Origin: Gemmatimonadota bacterium
GTDB taxonomy: Bacteria > Gemmatimonadota > Gemmatimonadetes > Gemmatimonadales > Gemmatimonadaceae
Reading direction: 5' to 3'
DNA: 42,147 nucleotides
Assembly: GCA_023249305.1 (NCBI GenBank)
Contig: JAHFCU010000018.1
Location: 1-42,147 of the forward strand
The notes beneath the pieces were generated by a model. That model was not told where the DNA came from and made no database searches. It worked only from the letters and a program-made list of their open reading frames with translations. Positions within the stretch are counted from its first letter, which is position 1, and every line of letters begins with the position of its first letter. A program made the position numbers and the translations under genes. Positions 1-7,952 of the stretch are shown here, in pieces.

Positions 1-1
1 C

Positions 2-1948
2 GTGAAGACGTACTTCGGAATGCGTACCATCTCGGTGGTCAACCTGCCCGGGACGGAGATTCCGTACGTGGCCATCAACGGCGAACCTGTCTACCTACAG
101 CTCGCGCTCGATCAGGCGTATCATCCCGACGGGTACTACACGTTCCCAACCGACAGCGCGCTGCGCAACGAAATCCTGTTGGCGCGTCAAATCGGGCTGA
201 ACGGCCTGCGCGAACACATCAAGATCGAATTACCGCGTAAACTCTACTGGGCCGACAAGTTGGGCGTGCTGATCATGGCAGACGTGCCCAACTGGTGGGG
301 GCCGCCGGATTCCGCGGCCTTCCGCGAGCACGAGTACGCACTGCGGGGAATGATTGACCGCGACTACAACCATCCCGCCGTCTTCTCGTACGTGATGTTC
401 AACGAGACATGGGGATTACATTCCAAGGTTGGCGACCGCGACCGCTATACGCAGGAGACGCAGCGCAAGGTGGCGAGCGTGTACCGGCTGGCCAAGTCGC
501 TCGACTCGACGCGCCTCATCGAAGACAACTCGATCTGTTGCGGCGTGGGACACACAGAAACCGACCTCAACAGTTGGCACGAGTACCTGCCTGGGTGGCG
601 CTGGTCGAGCTACGTGAAGTGGCTGAGCGACAGCACGTTTACGGGATCGCCGTTCCACTTCCAGCCGGGCTGGGCGCAAGGACGACAGCCGATGCTGAAC
701 TCGGAGTTCGGCAACGTGTGGGGGTATTCCGGCAGCACGGGGGACGTGGACTGGAGCTGGGACTACCACCGCGCGATCGACGCCTTCCGCCGACATCCGA
801 AAGTTGCGGGGTGGTTGTACACGGAACACCACGACGTCATCAACGAGTGGAACGGATACTGGCGCTTCGACCGGACGTGGAAAGAGACAGGGTTAGGTGA
901 CGTGGTCCCCGGCATGTCGCTTCGCGATTTGCATGCGCCGCTGTACATCGCCGTGGGCGATTCGTTGTTGAGCCACGATGTCACGGCGGGCTCGCGCGTG
1001 GAGGTGCCGCTGTATGCGTCGTTCCTGAGCGGGAGCATCGCCCACGGCGATTCACTGACGTTGCGCGCCGAGCTGTATGGGTGGAGTACATTCGGCGAGC
1101 GGCGCACGTACGGCACGTACGCGATGCGGGTGGCGTACAAGCCGTGGATGTCGGCGCCGCTGGCTCCGCTCGTGGTGACGATGCCCAATGAACCGAGCGT
1201 GTCGGTGCTTGCGGTACGCTTGGAGGACGCGGCAGGGGCGGTGCTGCACCGCAACTTCACGTTGTTCGTGGTGGGTGGCGCTGCGCCAACGAACGGTACC
1301 TTGGCTGACGGTCGACGTGTACGCGCGACGAGCGTCGGAGCGACGACGGTGCGCGACGCCAAGTGGTCGCAGAAGCAATGGACCGTGCTGGGCGACAAGA
1401 AGTTCAACGGTGCGGGAAGCGGGTACGTGGAGTACCGTCTGCCATGGCCGGCTGGGCTCAAGGCGAGCGACGTGGCGAGCGCGACATTTCTAGTGGAGGC
1501 GTCGGCCAAGCGGTTGAACGGCAAGGACCGCGACACGACAGCATCCGGCGGCGGCGACTACATGCGCGGCGGCGGCTTCCACGATCGCAGTGCGAACAAG
1601 AACAGCTACCCGATGACGAGCGCGTACAAGTATCCGAGCGCGGTAACGGCGATGGTGAACGGCAGGGTTACCGGCCGATACGAACTACCGGATGATCCGG
1701 CGGATTCACGCGGCGTCCTGAGCTGGCACGCGCAACCATACGACCGGACCCTTCACGAGGCAGGGTCGTATGGAGAACTACTGCGCATTCCCTTGAGCGC
1801 GGCAGCCATCGCCGACGCCGGGCGAACGGGTGAAATCACGATTCGCCTCGACGTGAGCGATGCGCTGCCGGGCGGGCTCGCCATCTATGGATCGCACTTC
1901 GGGCGCTATCCGATTGACCCGACGGTGCTGTTTGTACTACGAGACTAG
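2..1948 (+). CDS. Glycoside hydrolase family 2 protein, 5'-truncated by window edge
   Basis: The reading frame is open at the left edge, so the gene begins outside the window; what is present starts near the junction between the beta-sandwich domains and the TIM barrel (TYFGMR, residue 3 on). Family 2 enzymes are retaining exo-glycosidases (beta-galactosidase, beta-glucuronidase, beta-mannosidase). The catalytic acid/base fits the Glu of FNETWG (residue 135) and the nucleophile fits the Glu of NSEFGNVWG (residue 235), the usual order and spacing. After about residue 320 the chain is beta-rich with accessory sandwich-like sequence and no recognised binding module. The galactose mutarotase gene follows after 27 bp on the same strand, so a beta-galactoside role is plausible, but the substrate cannot be read from sequence. 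No signal peptide can be judged because the N-terminus is missing. Confidence 0.85.
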   Translation: MKTYFGMRTISVVNLPGTEIPYVAINGEPVYLQLALDQAYHPDGYYTFPTDSALRNEILLARQIGLNGLREHIKIELPRKLYWADKLGVLIMADVPNWWGPPDSAAFREHEYALRGMIDRDYNHPAVFSYVMFNETWGLHSKVGDRDRYTQETQRKVASVYRLAKSLDSTRLIEDNSICCGVGHTETDLNSWHEYLPGWRWSSYVKWLSDSTFTGSPFHFQPGWAQGRQPMLNSEFGNVWGYSGSTGDVDWSWDYHRAIDAFRRHPKVAGWLYTEHHDVINEWNGYWRFDRTWKETGLGDVVPGMSLRDLHAPLYIAVGDSLLSHDVTAGSRVEVPLYASFLSGSIAHGDSLTLRAELYGWSTFGERRTYGTYAMRVAYKPWMSAPLAPLVVTMPNEPSVSVLAVRLEDAAGAVLHRNFTLFVVGGAAPTNGTLADGRRVRATSVGATTVRDAKWSQKQWTVLGDKKFNGAGSGYVEYRLPWPAGLKASDVASATFLVEASAKRLNGKDRDTTASGGGDYMRGGGFHDRSANKNSYPMTSAYKYPSAVTAMVNGRVTGRYELPDDPADSRGVLSWHAQPYDRTLHEAGSYGELLRIPLSAAAIADAGRTGEITIRLDVSDALPGGLAIYGSHFGRYPIDPTVLFVLRD

Positions 1949-1975
1949 TCTTACGCCGGAACCGAGGAACCACGC

Positions 1976-3127
1976 ATGCATGCTTTGCAGAGCGCCGGTA
2001 TTCGCCCAGTCCTTCTTTGGTTTGTGCTTGCCGGTACGGCGTGCCGTGCCATCAGCGACACCGCTGCGGGCGCCTCGCCGATGAAATGCGAGCCATTCGG
2101 CACCGCTCCCAGCGGCGAGTCTGTCGAGCTGATCACGCTCACGAACGCGCACGGGGTCGAGCTGCGCGCCATGACGTACGGCGCAATCATCGTATCACTG
2201 AAGGTGCCCGACCGCACTGGCGCGACTGGTGACGTCGTGCTCGGGTACGACTCGCTGGCGGGGTACGTGTCGTCGTCGCCGTACTTTGGCGCCGTGGTAG
2301 GGCGTTACGGCAATCGGATCGCGAACGGGAGGTTCACGCTCGACGGAAAGTCGTACACGCTTGCGGTGAACAATGGGCCGAACGCCTTGCACGGCGGCCT
2401 CAAGGGATTCGACAAGGTGGTGTGGAGCGCAGATACCGCGCACACGGCGCGGGGATCAAAGGTCACGTTCCGGTACGAGAGCAAGGATGGTGAGGAAGGG
2501 TATCCGGGAACGCTGGCCACATCGGTGAGCTACACACTGACCGACGCCAACGAAGTGGAGATCGCGTACGTGGCGACCACCGACAAAACAACACCGCTAA
2601 ACCTCACGCAGCATTCGTATTTCAACCTCGCAGGCCGCGGTGACATACTCGGCCACGTGCTGACGCTGGCCGCAGATCGATACACGCCGGTGGACACGAC
2701 GCTGATTCCCTCCGGGACGCTGGCCCCCGTAGCCGGGACGCCATTCGACTTCACGGCACCGCACGCGATTGGCGAGCGCATCAATGCGGACCACCAGCAG
2801 ATCAGGTTCGGCGGCGGGTACGACCACAACTTCGTCCTCACTCGGCCCGACACTGGACTGGCGTTGGCCGCTGTGCTGAAGGAGCGATCGAGCGGGCGCA
2901 CCCTCGAAGTGCGCACGACGGAACCAGGCGTGCAGTTCTACTCGGGGAACTTCCTCGATGGAACGCTGACGGGCAAAGGAAGACAGGTGTACCAGCGCCG
3001 CAGCGGTCTGTGCCTTGAAACACAGCACTTTCCGAACTCGCCGAACCAAGCGTCGTTCCCCAGCACGATCTTGAGGCCGGGGGAGACATATCGATCGCGG
3101 ACGGTGTGGAAGTTCTGGGCGGAGTAG
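1976..3127 (+). CDS. galM: Aldose 1-epimerase (galactose mutarotase)
   Basis: This enzyme interconverts the alpha and beta anomers of aldoses such as galactose. The 383-residue product has the family hallmarks: GRYGNRIANGRF (109-120), NALHGG with His139, QHSYFNLAG with His213, and EPGVQFYSGN with Glu317, matching the two histidines and the catalytic glutamate of GalM. Residues 1-23 are hydrophobic and end in GTAC, a poor but possible lipobox, so the protein is probably exported rather than cytosolic. The start is supported by GAGGA at 1964-1968, 7 bases before the ATG. It lies 27 bp behind the family 2 hydrolase and is likely co-transcribed with it. It ends 6 bp from the convergent transporter gene. 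Confidence 0.93.
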   Translation: MHALQSAGIRPVLLWFVLAGTACRAISDTAAGASPMKCEPFGTAPSGESVELITLTNAHGVELRAMTYGAIIVSLKVPDRTGATGDVVLGYDSLAGYVSSSPYFGAVVGRYGNRIANGRFTLDGKSYTLAVNNGPNALHGGLKGFDKVVWSADTAHTARGSKVTFRYESKDGEEGYPGTLATSVSYTLTDANEVEIAYVATTDKTTPLNLTQHSYFNLAGRGDILGHVLTLAADRYTPVDTTLIPSGTLAPVAGTPFDFTAPHAIGERINADHQQIRFGGGYDHNFVLTRPDTGLALAAVLKERSSGRTLEVRTTEPGVQFYSGNFLDGTLTGKGRQVYQRRSGLCLETQHFPNSPNQASFPSTILRPGETYRSRTVWKFWAE

Positions 3128-3133
3128 TGGCTG

Positions 3134-4537
3134 TTACCACCAGCCCAGCAACTTCCACCACGCTAGGCCGATTGTCCCGTACACGCCGATTGAAATAAGC
3201 GAGATAATCAGTCCGTACAGCCACCAGTCACGCTGTGTGATGTAGCGCGAGCCGAAGTAAATAGGTGCTGGCGTCGTGCCGTAGTGCGTAAGACACGCGC
3301 TCAAGTTCGACATGTATGCCAGTAACAACACGGCAAGCAACGGCGGCGCGCCAGCGGCGATAACCACCACAAGAAACGGCGTGAACATCGCCGTGGCATG
3401 CGCTGTGATGCTCGCGAATCCGTAGTGCGCGTAGAAATAGATGAGCACGAGCACGGCGAGCGCGGCGCCCCAAGTCCAGCCGACCGTCATTGACGCGGCA
3501 TACTCCGCAAACTTGCGCGTGATGCCAGTTTCTCCGAGTGCCTCAGCCATCCGCACAAGGCCGCCATACCATATGAAGACGTCCCATGCTGGACGCTCTC
3601 CTGTGATGTCATCCCAGGACAGCACGTTGGTGAGGAAGAGCACCGAGATGCCGAGCAGGGCGACGACGGCGTAGTTGATGTGGTGCCAGGCGGTGGTCAT
3701 CCACAAGCCGGCGACGAGCATGAACACCAGCAGCATGGTGCGCTCAGGACGCGACATAGGGCCGAGCCGCGCGAGCTCCTCACGAGCGATCTTCGCCGCA
3801 CCCGGCGTGTGCTTGACATCCGGTGGATACAGCCGATAGAGCGTGAGCGGAACGAGAACCAGCAGGACGAGCCCCGGCACGACGGAGCCGAGGATCCACT
3901 TGCCGTAGGTGAAGTCGATCTTCGCCGTTGTGAAGGCGAACTTGGCGATGAGTGCATTGGAGGCTTGTCCTGTCCACCACATCGAACTCGCGAGCACGTC
4001 GCCCTGATAGATGGCGAAGAGGAGGAACGCGCCAAGCCGCCTGGCAGTCCCACCCGGGTGCGACTCATACGCTTCGGCGAGTGACGTGGCCACAGGGTAG
4101 ATGACGCCGCCGGCACGAGCGCCGTTGCTGGGGACGAAGGCCGCGAGCAGGGTGTCGGTGGAGATGAGCGCGTACGACAGGCCCAGCGACGATTGCCCGA
4201 TAGCACGGATGAACAGGAAGGCGATGCGCCGGCCGAGTCCCGTCTTGAGAACGCCGCGCGACATGAAGAAGGCGCAGAGCACCAGCCAAACGATCGGATC
4301 AGCGAATCCCTCCAGCGCATCCTTCGGCGGCATGACGTTGAAGAGCGCGATGGCGCAGATTCCGAGAAAGACCACCGCACCAGCCGCGACGGGCCGGGCG
4401 ATGGACCCAACGATGGTCGCTGCGAAGATCGCGAGCAGTCCCCACGACTGCGGAGTGATGCCGTCAGGCCGCGGCATCGCCAGCACGAACGCGACGGTGC
4501 CGAGCACGGCGACCCAGCGGAGCGACCGATGCTTCAC
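3134..4537 (-). CDS. DASS (SLC13-type) anion:sodium symporter
   Basis: A polytopic inner-membrane transporter of 467 residues with about 11-12 hydrophobic segments. The segment around residue 138 (PSNGARAGGVIYPV) matches the conserved region of bacterial DASS proteins of the citrate/succinate and 2-oxoglutarate/malate translocator type, which move di- and tricarboxylates or other anions with sodium or by antiport. A second family-like region lies near 415 (LSACLTHYGTTPAPIYFG). The substrate cannot be assigned from sequence. The GTG start overlaps the TGA stop of the upstream propeller gene in a GTGA tetranucleotide (4534-4537), so translation of the two is probably coupled. Confidence 0.85.
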   Translation of the reverse strand: MKHRSLRWVAVLGTVAFVLAMPRPDGITPQSWGLLAIFAATIVGSIARPVAAGAVVFLGICAIALFNVMPPKDALEGFADPIVWLVLCAFFMSRGVLKTGLGRRIAFLFIRAIGQSSLGLSYALISTDTLLAAFVPSNGARAGGVIYPVATSLAEAYESHPGGTARRLGAFLLFAIYQGDVLASSMWWTGQASNALIAKFAFTTAKIDFTYGKWILGSVVPGLVLLVLVPLTLYRLYPPDVKHTPGAAKIAREELARLGPMSRPERTMLLVFMLVAGLWMTTAWHHINYAVVALLGISVLFLTNVLSWDDITGERPAWDVFIWYGGLVRMAEALGETGITRKFAEYAASMTVGWTWGAALAVLVLIYFYAHYGFASITAHATAMFTPFLVVVIAAGAPPLLAVLLLAYMSNLSACLTHYGTTPAPIYFGSRYITQRDWWLYGLIISLISIGVYGTIGLAWWKLLGWW

Positions 4538-7500
4538 GGCACGACCTTATCACGCGCGAAGTTCGGGCCGAGGAGGGCCCGGGCTTTGGCCATGGTGGTG
4601 TCGAGTTCCTTGCGAAGCTGGACGTAACGCGCGGTGGCGTCCCGGCCAATGCGCTGGTCGGCCTGGTTGGTCATGCCGTAGAGGTACTGGATGTGCGACT
4701 GCAGCTCCGGCTTGCTGTAGCGCACCGCCGGCATGACGACTGTGGCGCGGATCTCATTCACCGATCTCGCCGTGTCGACGGCGACGCCGGCGGCCTTCGC
4801 AAGTCGCGTGCGCTGTTCTTCAAGTGCGGCGACGAGCTTGTTCACCTCGCTCACAAGTTCGAGGACCTTGATGTTATGGTCGTACTGCGCTTGCAAGTCG
4901 GCCACGGTGATGCCATCGGCGGCCGAGCGCGGGTCGACGCGCACGGTGAACGGCTGCGTCTGCGCGGTCCCTGCGGTGAGGCGCGCGGTGTACCGGCCTG
5001 GGACGACGGCCGGACCGCCACCACTGCGGCCGCCGCCGGCGCCAACGCCTGCGGTCCACGGACCGTTGGTGGTGAGGTCCCAAATGAAGCGGTTCATCCC
5101 CGCATTCTTCGTGAGACGCGAGGCGACACCGCCGAAGCGGCCGCCGCGCGCAGCAGGGGCGGCTTCGGCATCACTGGCCGAGAACGAACGGACGACAGTA
5201 CCCTTCGCGTCGAGGATGTCAAGCGTGAGCGTCCCCGTGTACGACGTGGGGATGTAGTAATCAATCATCGCACCAGGCGGCGGGTATTGCGGGTCGGCGC
5301 TCGCATCGCGCGTGCTCTCGACGCCGCCGAAAGTGCCAGCATAGCGCACGCGGATCACGTCGCGCGGCGTGAAGAGTGTGACGTTCGATGCCAGGCTGGC
5401 GGTAAGCTGATGCAGCGTGGTGACGTTGTCGAGGATCCAGAACGCGCGCCCCTGCGTGGAGATGACGAGGTCGTGCTGGTGGACCTTGAGGTCGGTGATG
5501 GGGGTATGCGGGAGGTTTTGCTGGAACGAGGCCCACGTGGCGCCGTTGTCGAACGAGATGTACATCCCGAACTCGGTGCCCGCGTAGAGCAGTCCTTCAC
5601 GCCTCGGGTCTTCGCGCACGACGCGTGTGGGTTCGTTGGCGGGAATGCCGTTGCTGCCGTCGGTGAGGAGTGTCCATGACGCGCCGTAGTCGTCGGTACG
5701 CCAGAGGTACGGCTTGAAGTCGCCGAGTAAGTAACAGTAGGCCGCGTAGTAGGCTGAACCGCGACGGTGCGGCGAGGGCTCGATGTTCTGCACTCGGCAA
5801 CCAGCGGGCTGCGCCTTGGGAGTGATGTTCTTCCACGTTTTCCCGTCGTCGCGCGTCACGTAGAACGGGCCGTCATTGGCACCCGTCCAAATGACTCCCT
5901 TCTCCAAGGTCGCTTCGCGGATGGCATAGAGCGTGGAGTACATCTCCTCGCCAGTGCCGTCAATCGTGATGGGTTCGCCGCTGTAGTGGCCGCGCAACTC
6001 GGGCGGGTTGGCGGTAAGGTCGGGCGAGATCGTCTCCCAAGTCACGCCTTCGTCGCGAGTGCGGTGCAGGAACTGCGAGCCGTAGTAAAGAACCCGCGGA
6101 TCATACGGAGAGAACTCCATGGGCGAAACGCGCTGAAAGCGGTAAATCAAATCCTTGGACGCGTTGCCGTAGAGCGACTGGGCGCCCACCCAATACTGCT
6201 TCTCACTGCCACTCTTGATGCGCAGGCGAGAGAACTGGCCCTTGCACGAACCGTACACCGTGTCGGGATTCGTGAGGTGCGGGAAGATCGGGCCCGTTTC
6301 GCAGCCGGGGCCGGTGCGCCACTCCTGCATTGGCGAATCAGGGCGTCCGGACGAGAGCGGAAGCGACGGGACGATGAGCGTGCTGTTGTCTTGCTGCGCA
6401 CCGTAGAGGCGATACGGGAACTGGTTATCGGTGTAGACCTGATAGATCTCAGCCGTGGGTTGATTGTAGAGCGTAGACCAGGTGCGACCGCCATTCAGCG
6501 TGACCGTGACGCCGCCGTCGTTGCTCTGCACCATGATCTGCGGGCTGTCGGGGTTGACCCAGAGATCATGATTGTCGCCGTGCGGCGTGCTGACGGGACG
6601 CCAAGTCTTGCCGCCGTCAGTAGTCTGGTTGAAGCCCTCGGCACCGATCCAGACCGTGTTGGCGTTCTTGGGGTGCGCCGTGATGTTGGTGTAATAGAAC
6701 GGCCGCGTGATGAGTTGGGTGTAGTCGCTGGCGAGCGTGAACGACTCGCCGGCGTCGATGGAGCGATAGAGGCCGTTGCCGGGCTTTGCTTCGATCAGGA
6801 CCCAGACGACGTTCGGATCAGCCGGCGTGACCGCGATGTTGCTCTTGCCGACGAGGTCGCCGGGGAGTCCGTTGGCCAGCTTCTTCCACGTACTGCCGCC
6901 GTCGGTGGACTTGTATACTCCGCCCTCACGTGCGCCCGAGATGATCGTCCACGGCTTGCGCTCGGCGCGCCACATCGAGGCGTAGAGGGTATTCGGGTTG
7001 CCGGGCTGGAACTCCACGTCCACGGCGCCGGTGGAGTCGGAGACGTAGAGGACGCGCTGCCACAACTTGCCGCCATCGGTGGTTCGGTAGAGACCGCGGT
7101 CGTTCGTGGCTTTGAAAGGATTGCCGATGGCGGCTACAAAAGCGATGTCGGGATTAGACGGATGGATGCGGATGCCGCCAATGTTGCCCACAGACCTAAG
7201 GCCGATGTGCGTCCAGGTGCGGCCAGCGTCGGCGGACTTGTAAACGCCATTTCCGATGGAGACGTTCGACCGCAGGCCATCGGAGCCTGTGCCGACGTAG
7301 ATGACGTCGGGGTTCGAGAGCGACACCTCGACGGCGCCCATCGAGCCCACGGCGAAGTAGCGGTCGGAGATGTTAACCCAGTTCTGCCCCGCGTCGGTGG
7401 TTCGCCAGATGCCACCGCCGGTGGAGCCCATATAGAACGTGTGCGGCTGGGATGGAACGCCGGTCACGGTGGTGACGCGTCCACCCCGGGCGGGGCCGAC

Positions 7501-7626
7501 GTTGCGGTACCGCAGGTGCTGAAAGAGGGAAGCGTCCGTCGGTGTTGCCATCGGCTTGGGCTTGGAACCTTGGGCCGAAAGGACGACGGGCAAGGCGAGG
7601 GCGAGGAGTTTGGCGCGGTTCAACAT
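4534..7626 (-). CDS. Secreted Asp-box (sortilin/VPS10-like) propeller protein 1
   Basis: A 1030-residue exported protein of the BNR/Asp-box glycosyl-hydrolase-like type. A signal peptide (about residues 1-20, MLNRAKLLALALPVVLSAQ) is followed by many copies of the S/T-x-D-G-G-x-T-W blade motif from about residue 60 to 750, then a beta-sandwich-like stretch and a helical C-terminal region near 900-1000. No catalytic residues can be assigned; such propellers commonly bind ligands or scaffold. The ATG at 7626 is chosen because GGGAG lies 5-6 bases upstream and the signal peptide starts there. An ATG at 7638 is in frame, and the open frame runs on upstream into the tRNA-Cys gene, which argues against longer starts. 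It is coupled to the DASS transporter downstream. A paralogue lies at 27839-31051. Confidence 0.85.
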   Translation of the reverse strand: MLNRAKLLALALPVVLSAQGSKPKPMATPTDASLFQHLRYRNVGPARGGRVTTVTGVPSQPHTFYMGSTGGGIWRTTDAGQNWVNISDRYFAVGSMGAVEVSLSNPDVIYVGTGSDGLRSNVSIGNGVYKSADAGRTWTHIGLRSVGNIGGIRIHPSNPDIAFVAAIGNPFKATNDRGLYRTTDGGKLWQRVLYVSDSTGAVDVEFQPGNPNTLYASMWRAERKPWTIISGAREGGVYKSTDGGSTWKKLANGLPGDLVGKSNIAVTPADPNVVWVLIEAKPGNGLYRSIDAGESFTLASDYTQLITRPFYYTNITAHPKNANTVWIGAEGFNQTTDGGKTWRPVSTPHGDNHDLWVNPDSPQIMVQSNDGGVTVTLNGGRTWSTLYNQPTAEIYQVYTDNQFPYRLYGAQQDNSTLIVPSLPLSSGRPDSPMQEWRTGPGCETGPIFPHLTNPDTVYGSCKGQFSRLRIKSGSEKQYWVGAQSLYGNASKDLIYRFQRVSPMEFSPYDPRVLYYGSQFLHRTRDEGVTWETISPDLTANPPELRGHYSGEPITIDGTGEEMYSTLYAIREATLEKGVIWTGANDGPFYVTRDDGKTWKNITPKAQPAGCRVQNIEPSPHRRGSAYYAAYCYLLGDFKPYLWRTDDYGASWTLLTDGSNGIPANEPTRVVREDPRREGLLYAGTEFGMYISFDNGATWASFQQNLPHTPITDLKVHQHDLVISTQGRAFWILDNVTTLHQLTASLASNVTLFTPRDVIRVRYAGTFGGVESTRDASADPQYPPPGAMIDYYIPTSYTGTLTLDILDAKGTVVRSFSASDAEAAPAARGGRFGGVASRLTKNAGMNRFIWDLTTNGPWTAGVGAGGGRSGGGPAVVPGRYTARLTAGTAQTQPFTVRVDPRSAADGITVADLQAQYDHNIKVLELVSEVNKLVAALEEQRTRLAKAAGVAVDTARSVNEIRATVVMPAVRYSKPELQSHIQYLYGMTNQADQRIGRDATARYVQLRKELDTTMAKARALLGPNFARDKVVP

Positions 7627-7763
7627 TTGAGCTCCCATAGAGTCAGTCGAGATACTCTCACGGCGCCAAAGATGCTTGCTTATGGGGGACGGGGAAGGGG
7701 GAGGGGTGCGAGGGTTCGGTGAAGGGTGAAGAGTGAGGTGAAGGGGAACACTGGGAGAATTGG

Positions 7764-7793
7764 TTGAATTGACGGGCGCGAGGGAGCTACCTT
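7764..7793 (+). promoter_or_regulatory. Candidate promoter of tRNA-Cys
   Basis: TTGAAT (7764-7769) and TACCTT (7788-7793) are separated by 18 bp and would start transcription just before the tRNA at 7805. The -10 match is only moderate. Upstream, 7683-7750 is an almost pure purine (G/A) tract with repeated GTGAAG units. Confidence 0.3.
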
Positions 7794-7804
7794 TCCCTAT
7801 CGAA

Positions 7805-7876
7805 GGCGCCGTAGCCAAGTGGTAAGGCAGGAGACTGCAAATCTCTCATTCGTCGGTTCGATTCCGACCGGCGCCT
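7805..7876 (+). tRNA. tRNA-Cys (anticodon GCA)
   Basis: The 72-nt sequence folds as a cloverleaf. The acceptor arm is GGCGCCG with CGGCGCC (7805-7811 with 7869-7875), the anticodon loop is CTGCAAA with GCA, and the T arm is GTCGG-TTCGATT-CCGAC. The discriminator base is U (7876), as usual for cysteine tRNAs. The CCA end is not encoded, so it must be added enzymatically. It stands alone on the + strand between two minus-strand genes. Confidence 0.96.
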
Positions 7877-7897
7877 CTCAGCGGCACGCTATACAAC

Positions 7898-7928
7898 GGA
7901 ACGCCCGGGCATCGAGCCCGGGCGTTCC
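7898..7928. terminator. Bidirectional hairpin between tRNA-Cys and the NRPS-like gene
   Basis: A perfect 13-bp inverted repeat (GGAACGCCCGGGC with GCCCGGGCGTTCC) around a 5-nt loop sits 21 bp after the tRNA and 24 bp after the stop of the convergent NRPS-like gene. The T-tracts on either side are weak. Its position suits a shared terminator for both transcripts. Confidence 0.75.
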
Positions 7929-7952
7929 TGTATTCAGCCGACGCGGTTCTGG

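Noticed and set aside
1705-1712. Single TTCACGCG inside the family 2 hydrolase gene
   Set aside because: No partner box at 11 bp and it lies in coding sequence, so it is treated as a chance match to the operator box.
5767-7722. Long plus-strand open frame opposite propeller protein 1
   Set aside because: It mirrors the coding frame of a repeat-rich, high-GC gene, gives a low-complexity Arg/Val/Gly-rich product and has no family motifs.
7627-7818. N-terminal extension of propeller protein 1 into the tRNA-Cys gene
   Set aside because: It would read through the tRNA and a purine tract and hide the signal peptide; the ATG at 7626 has a ribosome binding site.
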